Below are positions 35,557 through 44,386 of a DNA stretch of 64,000 nucleotides, piece by piece. Position 1 is the stretch's first letter. Each line of letters begins with the position of its first letter. Made by a program: the position numbers and the translations under genes. The notes under the pieces are model-generated. The model did no database searches. It worked only from the letters and a program-made list of their open reading frames with translations, and had not been told where the DNA came from. Source of the stretch: Pseudanabaena galeata CCNP1313 (lineage in GTDB: Bacteria > Cyanobacteriota > Cyanobacteriia > Pseudanabaenales > Pseudanabaenaceae); contig NZ_CP112875.1 in assembly GCF_029910235.1 (NCBI RefSeq), forward strand, positions 161,632 to 225,631. Direction: 5' to 3'.

Positions 35557-36837
35557 ATGACACATTTTGGGATTATTGCTCCAAGTACAACAGGACATCT
35601 CAACCCAATGTTGCCTATCGGGCAAGAATTACAAAAGCGTGGGCATGTTGTTACTTTTTTAGGGCTATTGGATGTGCAAGCGGCAGTCTTGGCAGCAGGG
35701 CTAGGATTTCAGGCGATCGGTGTAACAGAACTTCCTCTGGGAACAAATAAAAGGCTGTTTACAGAACTTGGAAAACTGAAAGGATTGGCTGCTCTAAAGT
35801 ACACCGTTAACTTTGTTAAAAATGAAGCAGTTTTGATGTTAAGAGATGTGCCTAAGCATATTCAAGAATTGCAGATACAAGCATTGCTGGTTGACCAAGT
35901 TTCTTCCTATGGTGGTACGATCGCTGATTTTATGAATCTTCCCTTTGTCACCATATGTAATGCAGTAACTCTAAATAGAGAACCTTCTATTCCTCCTTTT
36001 AATACTAACTGGGCTTACAATCCTAATTGGTTAGGCATTTTACGTAATAAATTGGGCTATCAGCTTCTTAATAGTGCCACAAAAACAATTACCGAAGCAA
36101 TCAATCAATTTCGACAACAGCATAATCTGCCACTCCACACTCACCCTAATCAGCGCTATTCCCAACTTGCTCAGATTAGCCAAGCTCCTACTGCATTTGA
36201 GTTTCCTCGCAAAGAACTACCGCCCCACTTCCACTTTACAGGACCTTATCAATCTGCCCAGAGCCGTCCAGCGATTAGTTTTCCCTTTGAACGACTAACG
36301 GGACAACCCTTGATTTATGCCTCTATGGGAACTTTGCAAAACAAACTCTTAAACGTATTTGTTGATATTGCAGAAGCCTGTGCAGATTTGGATGTGCAGT
36401 TGGTAATGTCTTTGGGTGGTGCTTCCAAGCCAGAGGATCTGCCTGTACTCAAGGGAAATCCTTTGGTTGTAGAATATGCTCCCCAATTAGAAATTATTCC
36501 TAAAGCTGCTTTGATGATTACCCATGCGGGTATGAATACAGCGATGGAATGCTTGACTAATGGTGTACCAATGGTGGCGATTCCTGTAGCAAATGATCAG
36601 CCAGGGGTAGCGACAAGAATTGTTTGGAACGGCTGTGGTGAAATGATTCCTGTTAAGAAATTGAATGCAGCAGTTTTAAAAAATGTAATTCAGAGGGTAT
36701 TAACTAATCCTGAGTACAAAGAGAATGCGGTAAGGTTGCAAAAAGCTATTGCTGCTTCTGGTGGTGTCAACCAAGTTGCTAACATTATTGAGCAGGCAAT
36801 CGCCACAGGCAAACCTGTTGTCTCTAACAAGAATTAA
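35557..36837 (+). CDS. GT1-family glycosyltransferase (MGT/UGT-like)
   Basis: 426 residues from MTHFGIIAPSTTGHLNPM. The N terminus (GHLNPMLPIGQELQKRGHVVTFLG) is the acceptor-side Rossmann fold. The C-terminal half has ASMGTLQNK and the donor-binding signature HAGMNTAMECLTNGVPMVAIPVANDQPGVA. This is the pattern of macrolide/flavonoid/carotenoid UDP-sugar glycosyltransferases. In cyanobacteria relatives glycosylate carotenoids (CruG/CrtX-like) or other lipids. The open frame begins five codons earlier; the ATG at 35557 fits the family start. The acceptor is not predictable from the sequence. Confidence 0.85.
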   Translation: MTHFGIIAPSTTGHLNPMLPIGQELQKRGHVVTFLGLLDVQAAVLAAGLGFQAIGVTELPLGTNKRLFTELGKLKGLAALKYTVNFVKNEAVLMLRDVPKHIQELQIQALLVDQVSSYGGTIADFMNLPFVTICNAVTLNREPSIPPFNTNWAYNPNWLGILRNKLGYQLLNSATKTITEAINQFRQQHNLPLHTHPNQRYSQLAQISQAPTAFEFPRKELPPHFHFTGPYQSAQSRPAISFPFERLTGQPLIYASMGTLQNKLLNVFVDIAEACADLDVQLVMSLGGASKPEDLPVLKGNPLVVEYAPQLEIIPKAALMITHAGMNTAMECLTNGVPMVAIPVANDQPGVATRIVWNGCGEMIPVKKLNAAVLKNVIQRVLTNPEYKENAVRLQKAIAASGGVNQVANIIEQAIATGKPVVSNKN

Positions 36838-37205
36838 GCAGATCTGACATAGGGATCTAGATCATGCCATAGGTGGAGAAACTGCGCTTTGATATCATCA
36901 GCATTGGCAATCGACATATTTCGATAGTCAAACCTAGGAGCGACTGACTCTCCTATCAAGCCATATTCACCTGACTCGGCACTGGACAGTTAAAGCGTGA
37001 TCGACGTATTTGCATTTTTTTAGCGGCATGAAATGGACGTTTCAGCCACTATCCCTGCTTAGCTGACCAATGCCCTATTGGTAAAGAGGTTGATCATTTG
37101 CCATTGAGGATCGGAGAGCGATCGCTTGTTGATCGCACCGCACCCAAGTCATAAACACCAGTTTTCCCTTCAGGAATGTCAATGGAGAACATGGTAGATG
37201 GATCG
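36838..37205. other. Intergenic region with a MITE copy
   Basis: About 370 bases between convergent genes. The main content is the 97-bp MITE at 36978-37074. No other gene or strong structure was recognised. Confidence 0.5.
36978..37074. repeat. Short MITE-like element, copy 2 (inverted)
   Basis: A 97-bp element starting GGCACTGGACAG and ending with the complement-related CTGACCAATGCC. It is the reverse complement, with changes, of 4330-4423. The two copies 32 kb apart in opposite orientation show that a trans-acting transposase has moved the family. No matching transposase gene is in the window. Confidence 0.65.
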
Positions 37206-37427
37206 TTAAATTGCCAGATATTGCTTAGATTTGTCTAATTTCCACCATAGCTCTGCAATCTGTGTATAGGCTTCTTGGAATGAGATTTTACCGCCTGTTT
37301 CTAAGGCACAAATGATACTGACCCGATGCGAAAAATATTGCAAGTTAGAGTTAAACATCAAGTTCTCTGGCGTAACTTTACCGTAGTAGTGAGAATGAGG
37401 AAACATAACTTTGGTTGCAGTAGACAT
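37206..37427 (-). CDS. Small conserved cyanobacterial protein (DUF7219-like)
   Basis: 73 residues: PHSHYYGKVTPENLMFNSNLQYFSHRVSIICALETGGKISFQEAYTQI, read in parts, is a pattern that I recall from small cyanobacterial proteins annotated DUF7219. It is soluble and helical, with no catalytic motif. The start ATG is preceded by AAGGAGAAAAGATT (minus strand), a good ribosome binding site. Function unknown. Confidence 0.65.
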   Translation of the reverse strand: MSTATKVMFPHSHYYGKVTPENLMFNSNLQYFSHRVSIICALETGGKISFQEAYTQIAELWWKLDKSKQYLAI

Positions 37428-37530
37428 AATCTTTTCTCCTTAGACTTCAACTTAAAGTGACTAAATGTTTAGGTAGTCTTACTTCCTTCCCAGTTAATAA
37501 TTAGCGGAGCAAGGCTTCTCCACACTAACT

Positions 37531-37698
37531 ACTGATGTTACGTGGAACTCAGATGATGAATCTCTTGTTGCTAGCACGACAGGGCAACCACGGAGGGATT
37601 GCCCCTACTCCAATAATTTAGATTTTCGTAGGGGCTGTGCCCCCCGTGCCAGCCTTAGACTTAGATGATCGTAGGAATTCTATCCACGTAACATCAGT
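37531..37698. repeat. MITE, CTGATGTTACGTGGA family, full copy
   Basis: A 168-bp element with matching ends ACTGATGTTACGTGGA and TCCACGTAACATCAGT. Inside are GGCAACCACGGAGGGATTGC and TAGGGGCTGTGCCCCCCGTG. TAACTA immediately flanks both CTGATG and CATCAG, so a 6-bp target duplication is likely. Other copies or parts: 38364 (left end), 41880 (one end), 42416-42531, 51567-51655, 54300-54374 and 56985-57150. Confidence 0.75.
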
Positions 37699-37708
37699 AA
37701 CTATTAAC

Positions 37709-38167
37709 CTAATACTTATTCGTTGAGTGAGTTAAGTGAGTTAAGTGAGTTAAGTGAGTTAAGTGAGTTGAGAGAGTTGAGAGGGAAGGGAGTGTCCAAA
37801 TACCTTGATTAATTGTCCACATCACTGCTGCAATTAAGGTTGAGCTATAGACCACCAACAAAATATGATTAAGTGAATTTGCCTTTTGCTCTACAGGTTC
37901 TGGAGAGACAATTAGAATTTTGGAAAGTGGCTCTGGATGCCGCATAATGTAGGGTTGAATTCTGAGAGAATCTTGCTTCGAGATCGAGGGTGAGTAGATA
38001 TCGACAAGATTAGTTTTTGCGATGTTAATGGGATACTTAGAATGAAGAGTATCTTCCACATCTCCAAACAGATCTATTAACTGATCAACTCTGTCTGTAT
38101 AGGTATCAACGTCTTGCGTTACATAAAATTGATTTTCATGTTGATTTTTATCTGTATCTTTCATCAT
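37709..38167 (-). CDS. Unrecognised protein with one membrane segment and a repeat tail
   Basis: 152 residues. The N-terminal ~95 residues are soluble and polar. A hydrophobic stretch (HILLVVYSSTLIAAVMW) could span the membrane. The C terminus is a Leu-Thr-His tandem repeat (LTHLTHLTHLTH) from a 9-bp unit GTTAAGTGA repeated about four times in the DNA. It is a possible small membrane protein whose end has been altered by repeat expansion. Its stop is only 10 bases from a MITE. Confidence 0.4.
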   Translation of the reverse strand: MMKDTDKNQHENQFYVTQDVDTYTDRVDQLIDLFGDVEDTLHSKYPINIAKTNLVDIYSPSISKQDSLRIQPYIMRHPEPLSKILIVSPEPVEQKANSLNHILLVVYSSTLIAAVMWTINQGIWTLPSLSTLSTHLTHLTHLTHLTHSTNKY

Positions 38168-38309
38168 ATGCCGACCTTACTCTTTTTATTATTCACAATC
38201 AGAATTTACGTTATTCACTTATTGGCAAGACCCCCACGGTTGCCTCTGGTGAATAAAATTAGTTTTGAGTAATGAAGCTCTAATTAAATCATTAAAATCA
38301 GACAAATTA

Positions 38310-38338
38310 TTGTCAATTTATAGTCTGTAAACTGACAA
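38310..38338. repeat. Decayed copy of the STAND-gene upstream region
   Basis: TTGTCAATTT faces ACTGACAA, within a sequence (GACAAATTATTGTCA...) also found before both STAND genes (38753-38793 and 42724-42768). It is followed not by a STAND gene but by the left end of a MITE and an IS4 relic, as if a third gene copy had been lost. Confidence 0.45.
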
Positions 38339-38418
38339 AAAAAAGACAAATTTTAATTCATAACTGATGTTACGTGGAAGTTTGTAAAGCCCTTACCCCT
38401 AGCCCCTCTCCCGCAGGT

Positions 38419-38640
38419 GAACGCCTTTCTAAACTTATTGCTTTACTCACCCTAGCTTTATGTTGGGCTTTTTCTTCGGGGCTTTGGCTTGCTCAGCTCA
38501 ATCCCCTAAAACCTAGAAAGCACGGTCGCTTACCTAAAAGCATTTTTCGTCTTGGCTTTGATTTCCTGCGTCACTTCATCTTTGACATCCATCTCAATTC
38601 CGAGGCTTTCTTCAACTCCATTAAATTTTTGTCCTGTACT
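38419..38640 (+). mobile_element. IS4-family relic (transposase C terminus)
   Basis: The frame ERLSKLIALLTLALCWAFSS...EAFFNSIKFLSCT matches the last ~75 residues of the transposase at 44387-45448 almost exactly, in the opposite orientation, and ends at the IS terminus GTCCTGTACT. The left side is lost and joined to a CCCTAGCCCCTCTCCC-type repeat and a MITE end. No function is expected. Confidence 0.85.
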
Positions 38641-38752
38641 TCGCTTAGTGATTAAAGTATTTACATTGGCTTTACCCATGTAAAACAGTTTGCCCAAACC
38701 CCACCCCGAATTGATAATCTAGATTTATTAAAGCAAAAAATCAGAAAAATTA

Positions 38753-38793
38753 TTGTCAGTTTTTTGTCTAAATATTGTCCTGAAAACTGACAA
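38753..38793. promoter_or_regulatory. Inverted repeat upstream of STAND gene 1
   Basis: Perfect 11-bp arms (TTGTCAGTTTT and AAAACTGACAA) are separated by 19 bases, about 93 nt before the ATG. The copy at 42724-42768 upstream of the paralogue keeps the outer arms. TAAAAT about 40 nt before the ATG could be a -10 element. A repressor or self-binding site is possible, since the protein has an HTH-like N terminus. Confidence 0.4.
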
Positions 38794-38885
38794 AATACAA
38801 TGCTAATCGTATGCTATCGACTAATTCCTTGACTGTATTTGTGTAAAATGTACTCTAGGACTTGATTAGGTATAAGGTTTTCGCT

Positions 38886-41291
38886 ATGTCTAGACTGTCG
38901 AGTGCTGGGGTGGAAAAAGTCAATGTAGTCATTAAAAATAGTGGTCGTAATAAAACCGATCGCTATTGGACAAAAAAAGCGCTTGTGTCTCAAGAAACTT
39001 GGAATCGGTTTCGGACTGGCAAAATAAAGATTAGTTTTGCTAACTTTGTTGCCTGCTGCAAAGCATTAGACCTCGATCCCAATGAGCTAAAAGAACAAAC
39101 ATTTGAACAGCCAAACCTCAGCTTTTTGGGAAGGGCTAGAGCCATAGAAAGTCTGAATGCCCTAGCAAAGGCTACCAGAGTAATTGTGATCCACGGTGTG
39201 GGCGGTCAGGGAAAGACGACTCTGGCTCAAAAATATTTGCAAGAGCTAGAAAGCAATGGGTATCAGGTTATTGAGCTATATATGCCCATTGATGTTACCA
39301 ATATTCCTTCAGCTAAAAGCGTTTTAGACGAGTGGTTTAATCGAGACTTTCATGAAATGTCTTCCTCACAGTTTACAGTTACCTTAGACAGACTGCGGCG
39401 GATACTCAAGGAGCAGAAGATCGCTATTTTAGTTGACAATATCGAGAGCTTGCTGGATGAAAATGGGAAGGTCATCCCAGAGCACTCTCAATATTTAGAT
39501 CTATTTAGCGTGCTATCCGATCACGCCACCCAATCCATTACGATTGTGACCAGTCGATGCCGTTTGTTAGAGTCTAGATTACGCAGTGTTTATAACTATG
39601 CGATTCCGCCATTAAGTCAGTCCGATTGGCAAGATTACTTCACCTATAGCAATGTGCTTTTTGATGAGAAGTCATTGGCAGAAATGCATAGTAAACTAGG
39701 AGGAAATGCTAAAGCGATGACTAGTCTATGTGGCGAAATCTATATGGACTTCGATCGCAATGCTACAAATTTCTGGGAACAGCGCGGTGCGGATATACTA
39801 ACTTCAGCCGATTTAAAGGATCTGGTCGCTGGACATTTAGAACATCTGAAAAAGCTGGAGCCATTAGCCTATGGCTTGCTAAGGCGGATGGGTTGTTATC
39901 GTTATCAGAGTATTCCCCATATTCCTGTTGAGGCGCTGTTCTATCAGTTATGGGATATCCCTGAAGCAGAGCATAACAAAATTATTGAAGTTCTCAAAAA
40001 TCGGTCTTTAGTGGAGTTAATAAATGGAGAATATTCACTACATCCACTTGTGCGTGCAGAAGCGGTGTATCTTCTCAAGCAAAATGAAGAAGAGTTTACC
40101 AAGGCTCATAATAACGCTGCTGATTTTTGGAAAGCCAAAGTTCAGTCTTTAGATACTGACAAAGATCTCCTTATGGCGTTTGAGCCATGCTATCACTACT
40201 TAGAAACTAACGATCTCAATAAAATTATAGAAATATTCTTGAACCCAGATCTCCTCAGAGACGACAATCTTCACATGGCTTTTTATGGAAGACTTTCGCC
40301 AACTTTGGTGCTGGAGTTATTAGATAAAATAGAAGACAGAGTATTACTTTTACCTCCAGAACAAAGTATTCTAATTTTAGCCCAAGCAAAAAGGTTTCAC
40401 GGAAGCTTATACTTCTTCTCAGGAGACCCCAAAAAAGCAGTCATGGAGTTTGAATCGACAATCAAAATTATTGAGCAAATCAACTCCAAACAATTAATAC
40501 CTCTTCTGCTTTTTTGTGTTTTTCACGCTTTTGCCTGCAAGCTGGAATTGGGCGAGTTTGACGGAGCGCTTGTCCTGATTCAGCCCTATGTAGACAATAT
40601 TGATCGGTACAAATATACAGATCGACCACTCGTGCGGCAATTATTCATTTTTCAAGCTTTTGCCTGCAAACTGGAATTGGGTGAGCTTGACGAAGCGATT
40701 GTACAGACTAAGCCCTATGCAGACAATATTGATCGGTACAAATATACAGATCACCCACTCTTGCGGCAATTATTCACTGTTTATCCACAATTAGTTCAAT
40801 CTTTCATGCTGGCTATGAAACTTGAGCATGATGCTTCGGTAGCATTGGCTGAAGAGACTTATGAGGTTATTATAAATGACTCATTATCTATGTCTGACAC
40901 TTCAAGAGCCTGTGCTTGCCTGTATCTTGGATTTGTATGCGTCATGAATAAAAGATTCGATCAATCTTTGAAAATATACAACACAGCTTTGCAATTTAGT
41001 CGTAAAGCTAGATACAGACAGCTTGAAAGCAAAGCCATGTATGGACTTGCAGAAGCCTATCGAAATATAGGAGATCTAACCAAGGCGAAGGAGTGCTGTT
41101 TGCAAGCAAAAGATATCTTGATAAAGATAGAACCAAAGTTAGATCTGGCTAAGGTATTAGTAGAAGAAGCTTTGATTGCCCGCGAGATGCGGGAGCATGG
41201 TTGTCAAGATAATTTTGAAAAGGCGATCGCACTTTTTACAGAATTAAATGCTCCCAAACAAGTAGAAAGAGTCAGAAAATTAATGGGCTAA
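38886..41291 (+). CDS. HTH-STAND NTPase-TPR protein, intact copy
   Basis: 801 residues from MSRLSSAGVEKVNV. The N terminus (WTKKALVSQETWNRFRTGKIKISFANFVACCKAL) resembles an HTH or vMAP-like unit found before cyanobacterial NB-ARC domains. The NTPase has HGVGGQGKTT (K110), ILVDNIES as Walker B and TIVTSRCRLL as sensor 1, typical of NB-ARC/STAND ATPases. The C-terminal half (from about 430) is helical, TPR-like. STAND proteins oligomerise on sensing a trigger; some are phage sensors, others transcription regulators. No effector enzyme is visible. Residues about 547-633 include a 43-residue tandem duplication absent from the paralogue. An ATG at 38886 is preferred over the TTG at 38862. Confidence 0.75.
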   Translation: MSRLSSAGVEKVNVVIKNSGRNKTDRYWTKKALVSQETWNRFRTGKIKISFANFVACCKALDLDPNELKEQTFEQPNLSFLGRARAIESLNALAKATRVIVIHGVGGQGKTTLAQKYLQELESNGYQVIELYMPIDVTNIPSAKSVLDEWFNRDFHEMSSSQFTVTLDRLRRILKEQKIAILVDNIESLLDENGKVIPEHSQYLDLFSVLSDHATQSITIVTSRCRLLESRLRSVYNYAIPPLSQSDWQDYFTYSNVLFDEKSLAEMHSKLGGNAKAMTSLCGEIYMDFDRNATNFWEQRGADILTSADLKDLVAGHLEHLKKLEPLAYGLLRRMGCYRYQSIPHIPVEALFYQLWDIPEAEHNKIIEVLKNRSLVELINGEYSLHPLVRAEAVYLLKQNEEEFTKAHNNAADFWKAKVQSLDTDKDLLMAFEPCYHYLETNDLNKIIEIFLNPDLLRDDNLHMAFYGRLSPTLVLELLDKIEDRVLLLPPEQSILILAQAKRFHGSLYFFSGDPKKAVMEFESTIKIIEQINSKQLIPLLLFCVFHAFACKLELGEFDGALVLIQPYVDNIDRYKYTDRPLVRQLFIFQAFACKLELGELDEAIVQTKPYADNIDRYKYTDHPLLRQLFTVYPQLVQSFMLAMKLEHDASVALAEETYEVIINDSLSMSDTSRACACLYLGFVCVMNKRFDQSLKIYNTALQFSRKARYRQLESKAMYGLAEAYRNIGDLTKAKECCLQAKDILIKIEPKLDLAKVLVEEALIAREMREHGCQDNFEKAIALFTELNAPKQVERVRKLMG

Positions 41292-41352
41292 TTTGTAAGC
41301 GGTAGTTTACCAAGGATGCGTTACATTTCATTGGGGTGCTATAGCAAATGCT

Positions 41353-41865
41353 CTATAAAAATTGCTGAATTATGGTATTGAGAGTTTTTAACTTAACTGG
41401 TTTAGCCAGATATGCATTTGCTCCCGCCTTTAGACATTCTTCGCGAGCGCTTTCCTTTGTCAAAGCAGTTAAGGCAATAATCGGAATTTTGGCAATTGTT
41501 TCGTCATTACGAATCAGCCTGATCGCTTCTAGACCATCCATTTTCGGCATTTGAATATCCATGAGGATGATATCTGGAGAAGAAGTCTTAGTCGTCGCAA
41601 CTGCTTCTTCTCCATCTCTGGCGAGGATAACACGGTAATTGATTGCGGTTAGATAAGAGCTGAAGGTTTGGATATTTGCTTCGTTGTCTTCAGCGAGCAG
41701 GATGAGAGGTTCGATCTCGCTTTCAGGATTTACGTTCAGTGGCGATGCTGCGGCATTTGACGCGGAGCCTGAAGTGTCGAACTGAGCAGTTGGGGTTACT
41801 TCTAGAGTGAATGAATTAATAATTCGGAATTCTGGAAAGTCATTTGGATAGTCGTTATTATTCAT
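41353..41865 (-). CDS. Response regulator, single REC domain
   Basis: 170 residues. After a ~50-residue low-complexity leader, ILLAEDNEANI, D103 in IILMDIQMPKMDG, and K in AYLAKPVKL form a complete receiver domain with phosphoacceptor Asp103. There is no output domain, so it acts in a phosphorelay or by protein binding, as CheY/Spo0F-type regulators do. The REC domain resembles that of the hybrid kinase at 48533 (same LAEDNE and MDIQMP words), which may be its partner. It lies between the two STAND genes on the opposite strand. Confidence 0.85.
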   Translation of the reverse strand: MNNNDYPNDFPEFRIINSFTLEVTPTAQFDTSGSASNAAASPLNVNPESEIEPLILLAEDNEANIQTFSSYLTAINYRVILARDGEEAVATTKTSSPDIILMDIQMPKMDGLEAIRLIRNDETIAKIPIIALTALTKESAREECLKAGANAYLAKPVKLKTLNTIIQQFL

Positions 41866-41973
41866 GTTTTGGTGCCGATATTACGTGGAAAGAATTTTTG
41901 CGATGTCAGATTATGTTGGACTGGTAATTGAATGTAGCTCTACAGAATCTGAATTCTTCAACTGCTATACAAC

Positions 41974-42357
41974 CTAATTTCCCATAAACGTTAAGTGCAG
42001 TTGATAAAGCGGATGCAATAAAGTGGCAATCGCTTTATCATTAGAGATTACGCTTCCCTCTTTTGAAACCTGACAAGTGTTCCACCATTGAGGATTAAGA
42101 CAACATAACTGTCGATAAAGATTGGAGTATTGATAACGTTGTTTATCCTTTTCAAGGAGATTAATATCTAAACCATTAAAATAAATGCGTTGAATAATTG
42201 AGCATGAAACTCGAAGGGAGCTAGATAGGCGGAGTTGTAGCGGAACATCTACCATCAGATTTTTCTTTCTAACAAAGGATAGATTTCTGGTAATTGATGG
42301 ATTTCTGGCAATTGATGGATCATGGGTCAATATCCTTAAGGCTGGATGGGAAATCAT
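41974..42357 (-). CDS. Unrecognised ORF, 127 aa
   Basis: The open frame runs up to 42567, but its upstream third is MITE DNA, so I place the start at MISHPALRILTHDP (42357). The next residues come from a tandem repeat of a 17-bp unit (AATTGATGGATTTCTGG). The more protein-like part begins at MVDVPLQLRLSSSL. I see no motif. It may be a real small gene with an altered N terminus, or a decayed one. Confidence 0.3.
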   Translation of the reverse strand: MISHPALRILTHDPSIARNPSITRNLSFVRKKNLMVDVPLQLRLSSSLRVSCSIIQRIYFNGLDINLLEKDKQRYQYSNLYRQLCCLNPQWWNTCQVSKEGSVISNDKAIATLLHPLYQLHLTFMGN

Positions 42358-42415
42358 TAGAACTAGTTTAAAAGAGGGATCAGAGCCTATACTGTCGCAG
42401 TAGGCAAAGCGATCG

Positions 42416-42671
42416 CAACAATGCAGGGTAACCACGGGGGGATTGCACCTACCTGAATAATTTAAATTTGGCGTAGGGGCTGTGCCCCCGCGCCAGCCCC
42501 GATTCTTCAACATTGCAGGAATTCCTTCCACGTTATAGCTATAGCCACCTGTATCAGGACAAATCAAAACCCTAATAGTGAGAGGCGGCGCGAAGCGCCG
42601 CCTCTCACTATTAGGGTTTTATGTCCTAACAAGAATGGCGACAGCTATAACATCAGTAAATACGTGATTGA
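42416..42671. repeat. MITE interrupted by a second MITE
   Basis: 42416-42531 is the right part of the CTGATGTTACGTGGA family (GGTAACCACGGGGGGATTGC, TAGGGGCTGTGCCCCCGCGC, GGAATTCCTTCCACG). A palindromic element (42532-42651) follows, and the missing end ATCAGTAA resumes straight after it. The outer element is therefore older than the inner one. Confidence 0.6.
42532..42651. repeat. Palindromic MITE with perfect 26-bp central stem
   Basis: Outer inverted ends GTTATAGCT / AGCTATAAC. The inner core has a perfect 26-bp arm beginning AAAACCCTAATAGTGAGAGG (42566-42591), a GAA loop, and its exact complement (42595-42620), flanked by AGGACA and TGTCCT. The centre is GGCGGCGC-GAA-GCGCCGCC. Relatives or parts are at 419-435, 14392-14450 and 52978-53038. 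Confidence 0.75.
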
Positions 42672-42723
42672 TTTATTTACTGATGTTACAAATGCAATTA
42701 AAGCAGCAAAATGAGACAAATTA

Positions 42724-42768
42724 TTGTCAGTTTTTTTGTTTCAGTGTTTTCCTGAAATCTACTGACAA
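42724..42768. promoter_or_regulatory. Inverted repeat upstream of STAND gene 2
   Basis: TTGTCAGT and ACTGACAA face each other, matching the outer arms at 38753-38793 before the paralogue. Here the centre has changed and GACAAAAAA is repeated after it. The match shows the duplication included the upstream control region. Confidence 0.4.
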
Positions 42769-44386
42769 AAAAGACAAAAAAGACAAAAAAGACTAATTCC
42801 TTGACTGTGTTCGTGTAAAATGAACTTTAGGGCTTGATTGAGTATAAGGTTTTCGCTATGTCTAGACTGTCGAGCGCTGGGGTGGAGAAAGTCAATGTCA
42901 CCATTAAAAACAGTGGTCGTAATAAAACCGATCGCTATTGGGCGGAAAAGGCGCTTGTGTCTCCAGAAACATGGAATCGGTTTCGGACTGGCAAAGTAAG
43001 GATTAGTGATAATAGCTTTATTTCCTGCTGCAAAGTATTGGATATTGATCCCAATGAGGTAAAAAAACACAATGAGATAAAAAAACACAATGAGGTAAAA
43101 AAATACAATGAGGTAAAAAAATACAATGAGGTAAAAAAACAAACAGTTGAACAGCCATTTGAACAGCCAGTTGAAGAGATAAACCTCAGCTTTTTGGGAA
43201 GGACTAGCGCCATAGAAAGTCTGAATGCTCTAGCAAAGGCTAACCGAGTAATTGCGATCCACGGTGTGGGTGGTCAGGGCAAGACAACTGTGGCTCAAAA
43301 ATATTTACAAGAGCTAGAGAGTAATGGGTATCAGGTTATTGAGCTATATATGCCCATTGATGTTACCAATATTCCTACAGCTAAAAGTGTTTTAGACGAG
43401 TGGTTTAATCGAGATTTTCATGAAACGTCTTCCTCACAGTTTACAGTTACCTTAGACAGACTACGAAGGATACTCAAGGAGCGAAAACTCGCTATTTTAA
43501 TTGACAATATCGAAAGCTTACTGGATGAAAATGGGAAGGTCATCCCAGAGCACTCTCAATATTTAGATCTATTTAGCGTGCTATCCGATCACGCCACCCA
43601 ATCCATTACGATTGTGACCAGTCGATGCCGTTTGTTAGAGTCTAGATTACGCAGTGTTTATAACTATGCGATTCCGCCATTAAATCAGTCCGATTGGCAA
43701 GATTACTTCACCTATAGCAATGTGCTTTTTGATGAGAAGTCATTGGCAGAAATGCATAGTAAACTAGGAGGAAATGCTAAAGCGATGACTAGTCTATGTG
43801 GCGAAATCTATATGGACTTCGATCGCAATGCTACAAATTTCTGGGAACAGCGCGGTGCGGATATACTAACTTCAGCCGATTTAAAGGATCTGGTCGCTGG
43901 ACATTTAGAACATCTGAAAAAGCTGGAGCCATTAGCCTATGGCTTGCTAAGGCGGATGGGTTGTTATCGTTATCAGAGTATTCCCCATATTCCTGTTGAG
44001 GCGCTGTTCTATCAGTTATGGGATATCCCTGAAGCAGAGCATAACAAAATTATTGAAGTTCTCAAAAATCGGTCTTTAGTGGAGTTAATAAATGGAGAAT
44101 ATTCACTACATCCACTTGTGCGTGCAGAAGCGGTGTATCTTCTCAAGCAAAATGAAGAAGAGTTTACCAAGGCTCATAATAACGCTGCTGATTTTTGGAA
44201 AGCCAAAGTTCAGTCTTTAGATACTGACAAAGATCTCCTTATGGCGTTTGAGCCATGCTATCACTACTTAGAAACTAACGATCTCAATAAAATTATAGAA
44301 ATATTCTTGAACACAGATCTCCTGAAAAACGGATATCTTCACCTAGCTTTTTATGGAAGACTTTCGCCAACTTTAGTGTTTGAGTT

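Noticed and set aside
37709..37790. Regular short repeats resembling a CRISPR start
   Set aside because: The unit is only 9 bp, directly tandem without spacers, and encodes Leu-Thr-His repeats in a protein-like frame.
38862..38885. TTG start eight codons before the STAND protein ATG
   Set aside because: The ATG at 38886 has a purine-rich stretch before it, and the same ATG is conserved in the paralogue; the TTG lies close to the presumed promoter.
42759..43142. Minus-strand frame with repeated FYLIV units
   Set aside because: It is the complement of the coding minisatellite in STAND copy 2, so the repeats are a shadow.
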